The notes under the pieces were generated by a model that worked only from the letters and a program-made list of their open reading frames with translations, ran no database searches and was not told the DNA's origin. Below are positions 32,336 to 34,972 of a stretch of DNA of 34,972 nt, in pieces. The first letter of the stretch is position 1. Every line of letters begins with the position of its first letter. The DNA is from Deltaproteobacteria bacterium (GTDB taxonomy: Bacteria; Desulfobacterota; Binatia; UBA9968): NCBI GenBank assembly GCA_009379725.1, contig WHTF01000030.1:1-34972 (forward strand), given 5' to 3'. The position numbers were made by a program, and so were the translations under genes.

Positions 32336-32352
32336 AGTGCAAGCTAGAGAGA

Positions 32353-33135
32353 TTACGATGGCAAGCTAGAGACAGAACCATTACCGGCATTGCTCAGCAG
32401 AGGCTTCCTGCAAAAATAGATCTCCTCATCCGGCAGACCATATTTGACCAACTCGCGTTTCTCCAGCCCTCCGGCATAGCCGTCCACCTTCACCGTAAAC
32501 CCTGCTTTCTCCAGTCGCTCTTTGTAGTCGCGTCCGTACAGCCTGACGTGGTTGTGTTGCCCAAACGCCCGCTCTCGTTCGCTGGGCGATGTAATAGTAG
32601 GGTCCTCGAATGTTTTGGCCCGTTGGGTGTCGATCGGCGTTTGCAGTATCGCCCACCCGCCGGGGCTTAAAACCCTGCATAATTCTCTCATTGCTTTTTG
32701 GTCATCGGCAACATGCTCTAATACATGATTGCAAAGCACAACATCGAATGAATTGTCTTTGCAAGGGATATCCATGATGTCGGTCTTTAGTCGTGCTCGT
32801 TTAGACGATAAATCGGCGCTGACATAGTGGAGCAAAGGCATCGTCCGAAAAACCTTTGCAAAGATGCGTTCAGGCGCGAAGTGTAGAACCCTATGATTGC
32901 GATCGAACAAATCCGTCCTGTTTTTCAAATAGAGCCACAGTAACCTGTGCCGCTCCAGGGACCCGCATCTGGGGCACAAGGCATGGGTTCGTTTAACAAC
33001 AACGCCGAAAGGCAAAAATCCGCGAAAGTGCCAACCGCAGCATGGACACGTAACTCGCGTGCCGATATAACGAAGTGCGCGTAGTAGCGTTCCAATGAAG
33101 GGGCGATACCGCCGGACGAGCGCCGTTCCTAACAT
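32353..33135 (-). CDS. SAM-dependent methyltransferase with N-terminal Cys cluster
   Basis: A 260-residue class I methyltransferase. Residues about 34-65 contain CPCCGW and CPRCGSLERHRLLWLYL, two Cys pairs resembling a zinc-binding knuckle. Residues about 85-200 are a Methyltransf_11 domain with VLHFAPE (motif I, glycine-poor), SADLSS, and FDVVLCNHVLEHVADDQKAM, then ELCRVLSPGGWAILQTP. Proteins of this arrangement occur in polysaccharide loci as sugar or lipid-carrier methyltransferases; the acceptor is unknown. It lies between the AsnB gene and a GT4 gene with gaps of 14 and 17 bases. Confidence 0.88.
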   Translation of the reverse strand: MLGTALVRRYRPFIGTLLRALRYIGTRVTCPCCGWHFRGFLPFGVVVKRTHALCPRCGSLERHRLLWLYLKNRTDLFDRNHRVLHFAPERIFAKVFRTMPLLHYVSADLSSKRARLKTDIMDIPCKDNSFDVVLCNHVLEHVADDQKAMRELCRVLSPGGWAILQTPIDTQRAKTFEDPTITSPSERERAFGQHNHVRLYGRDYKERLEKAGFTVKVDGYAGGLEKRELVKYGLPDEEIYFCRKPLLSNAGNGSVSSLPS

Positions 33136-33149
33136 TATCGCTGAAGAAC

Positions 33150-34972
33150 CTATTGTGCCTGCTTGAAGGGACTCGGACCCGGGCAGCTACGGACAGCGTA
33201 TGGCCGAGGGGTCTCTGTCCATGATCGGCGAGCCTGATAATGCTTTTGCTCCCACAAAGCTAGGCTTAAGACTGTCCACAGCGCCCGAGTATGGTTGGTC
33301 CTGCCGGCCGAGTGCGCTTGAAACATGGTTTGCAGCGGTTGTCGATTGATAGGCATGCCCAGGATATCTTTCCGGTTCACGACGGATTCCTGGAAAATAT
33401 CTTTCAATGGCCCCCTTAGCCAGGCGCTCATCGGCGCCTCAAATCCACGCTTTGTCTGTGTCTGGCGTTGAACATGACCGGCCAAAGACTTTCGCAGGGG
33501 CAGCTTCCCAATTCTTCCGTTCAGATCCAGGCATGAGCGCCAATCCACGCGCATAGCCACGTCTACGACATCGCGGTCCAACAACGGCACGCGCACTTCA
33601 AGAGAATGATGCATGCTCGCTCGATCCACCTTCAACAGCACCATCGTCAGGTGGCCGACGAATTCATTCCAACGCAACCATTGAGCCGTCTTGTTCGGCT
33701 CCGAGCCTGAGTATGTAAAAAGATCACAATCGTCCGGCCATTCAGGAAGGTCCGGAAAAATGCCGTGCAGATGGCCTTCGGCGATTCGTGTGTGCTTGGC
33801 GCGGTAGCAATCGCCGACGTCGCGGTAACCAAGCTGCGCGCTCCGGCGACCGAGAACGGTTTTCATTCCCCCGCGAATCTTTCGCAACCAATAAGGAGAG
33901 CTAAAAGCACGAGAATTCTTCAGGACCGGAACGAAACGGCCCGGGTAACCCCAGAAAAGCTCATCTCCGCCGTCTCCGGAAAGAATGACTTTGACGTGTT
34001 GGCGGGCCAAGCGAGCGATAACCATTGTAGGAAACACCGAGTAATCGGCGAAGGGCTCGCCGCACGAGCTGACAACATCGTCGAGCATTTCAACGGCCTG
34101 TTCGGGTCTTACATGTTCGACGACATGGTCGACTCCGATCGCTCGGGCGTATGCTTCGGCGTCGGCAGATTCATCCAAATCATCTCCGCCCGTGCCGACG
34201 GTGAAAGAGCGCACGGCGCCATTGTTCGCGGCTTTCGCTTTTGCAGTTACAAGGGGGGAATCAATGCCGCCGGAAAGAAATGTCCCGACAGGAACGTCGC
34301 TCACAAGGTGGCGCCGCACCGCACGTGTGATCGCTGCATCAACCGCCTCGTAAGCTTCCGCGCCGCGCAGGTCAGGTTCCTGGAAACTTGAAAATTCAAA
34401 AAACTTTCCGCGCTTCACTTGACCTTCGAGGTTCGCTTCGAGCCACGCGCCGGGCTCCAACATGTAAGTATCTTTGAGCAGGGCGCGGGGCGCGGGAATA
34501 TATCCAAGTCGGAGATAAAGCGCTAATCCGTCCGTAGATGTTTGTAGTGCTTTGGCCCACGGATGCGCCATGATCTGGTCATATTGAGAAGCGAATACCA
34601 GCCCTTTGGAAGACAAGAGGTAATAAATAGGTTTGATGCCGGCATGATCCCTTGCAAGCAGTAGGCGTTTCTCGACTGTGTCGTAAAAGCCCAGCGCGAA
34701 CATGCCATTGAAGCGATGGAGCGCCGCTTTACCCCATAGAGCAAGTGCATGAAGCACGACTTCCGAATCTCCGGAGGATCGAAACCGTACTCCCAGAGCC
34801 TGGAGTTCTTCTCGCAGCTCGCGAAAGTTATACACTTCCCCGTTATAAACGATGGCGTAGCGCCCCTCCGGCGTCATCATCGGCTGATGACCGGCCGGTG
34901 ACAAATCCAGAATAGCAAGCCGGCGGAAGCCCAACGCGCAGTATCGGCCTTCCGTCCAAAAACCGTCGTCAT
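33150..34972 (-). CDS. asnB: Asparagine synthase (glutamine-hydrolysing) type amidotransferase, 5' end off the window
   Basis: At least 607 residues; the frame runs off the window end, so the N-terminal Cys2 cannot be checked. The glutaminase domain shows GFRRLAILDLSPAGHQPM, YAIVYNGEVYNFRELREEL, and GDSEVVLHAL. The synthetase domain has the ATP loop VGTFLSGGIDSPLV and ILSGDGGDELFWGYPGRF, then MVLLKVDRASMHHSLEVRVP. This is a canonical AsnB, unlike the two degenerate copies at 14093 and 24452. In polysaccharide clusters such enzymes often amidate uronic acids (for example WbmE of Bordetella), which fits the diacetamido-uronic acid pathway at 3977-6717; plain asparagine synthesis is also possible. 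A TTG at 34934 is not the real start, since upstream in-frame sequence still reads as AsnB (EGRYCALG). Confidence 0.93.
   Translation of the reverse strand, partial: DDGFWTEGRYCALGFRRLAILDLSPAGHQPMMTPEGRYAIVYNGEVYNFRELREELQALGVRFRSSGDSEVVLHALALWGKAALHRFNGMFALGFYDTVEKRLLLARDHAGIKPIYYLLSSKGLVFASQYDQIMAHPWAKALQTSTDGLALYLRLGYIPAPRALLKDTYMLEPGAWLEANLEGQVKRGKFFEFSSFQEPDLRGAEAYEAVDAAITRAVRRHLVSDVPVGTFLSGGIDSPLVTAKAKAANNGAVRSFTVGTGGDDLDESADAEAYARAIGVDHVVEHVRPEQAVEMLDDVVSSCGEPFADYSVFPTMVIARLARQHVKVILSGDGGDELFWGYPGRFVPVLKNSRAFSSPYWLRKIRGGMKTVLGRRSAQLGYRDVGDCYRAKHTRIAEGHLHGIFPDLPEWPDDCDLFTYSGSEPNKTAQWLRWNEFVGHLTMVLLKVDRASMHHSLEVRVPLLDRDVVDVAMRVDWRSCLDLNGRIGKLPLRKSLAGHVQRQTQTKRGFEAPMSAWLRGPLKDIFQESVVNRKDILGMPINRQPLQTMFQAHSAGRTNHTRALWTVLSLALWEQKHYQARRSWTETPRPYAVRSCPGPSPFKQAQ

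Overview
The window is almost entirely a cell-surface polysaccharide (EPS, capsule or O-antigen type) locus of a Gram-negative-like bacterium. Signs of this are a monotopic initiating sugar transferase, an O-antigen ligase/polymerase, many glycosyltransferases, nucleotide-sugar enzymes, Sec-type signal peptides, a sigma-54 promoter and a c-di-GMP-I riboswitch. The gene families and regulatory style resemble environmental Deltaproteobacteria, NC10 or Acidobacteria-type genomes. No marker gene is present, so I do not name a taxon.

Layout. Region 1 (1-8984, all minus strand) reads from 8984 downwards: an ExoA-like GT2, a DegT-type aminotransferase, a WbpB-WbpD fusion, a WbpE-like aminotransferase, a carbamoyltransferase, an SxtJ-like membrane protein, a 50-residue DUF5989/SxtK-like protein, and the initiating sugar transferase, which is cut by the window edge. 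Between the carbamoyltransferase and SxtJ sits a foreign-looking insert. It is a four-helix-bundle (S23) gene bordered by heptamer repeats, itself split by a 281-bp inverted-repeat-bounded segment carrying a GIY-YIG nuclease ORF.

Region 2 (9361-14037, the only plus-strand genes) begins with a -24/-12 promoter, a GEMM-I c-di-GMP riboswitch and a probable ribosome-binding-site-masking platform. It encodes a secreted FN3/LamG-like protein and two tandem secreted beta-helix paralogues.

Region 3 (14093-27666, minus strand) holds twice-occurring modules: two CapK/PaaK-like adenylating enzymes, two YdjC/ChbG-type deacetylases, two GT4 glycosyltransferases and two asparagine-synthase-like proteins (one frameshifted), plus an O-antigen ligase/polymerase and a CapA-like protein. 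Region 4 (28094-34972, minus strand) has two tandem GT2 enzymes, a sulfotransferase, a GT4, a methyltransferase and a canonical AsnB-type amidotransferase that runs off the window.

Together the genes suggest (inference) a glycan containing a 2,3-diacetamido-uronic acid (WbpB/D/E), possibly amidated (AsnB-type), carbamoylated, sulfated and deacetylated. Secretion or remodelling partners appear to be controlled by RpoN and cyclic di-GMP. The most unusual items are the nested GIY-YIG/S23 insertion, the sigma-54 plus c-di-GMP riboswitch leader, the mosaic tandem beta-helix genes and the duplicated PaaK/YdjC/GT4/AsnB modules.
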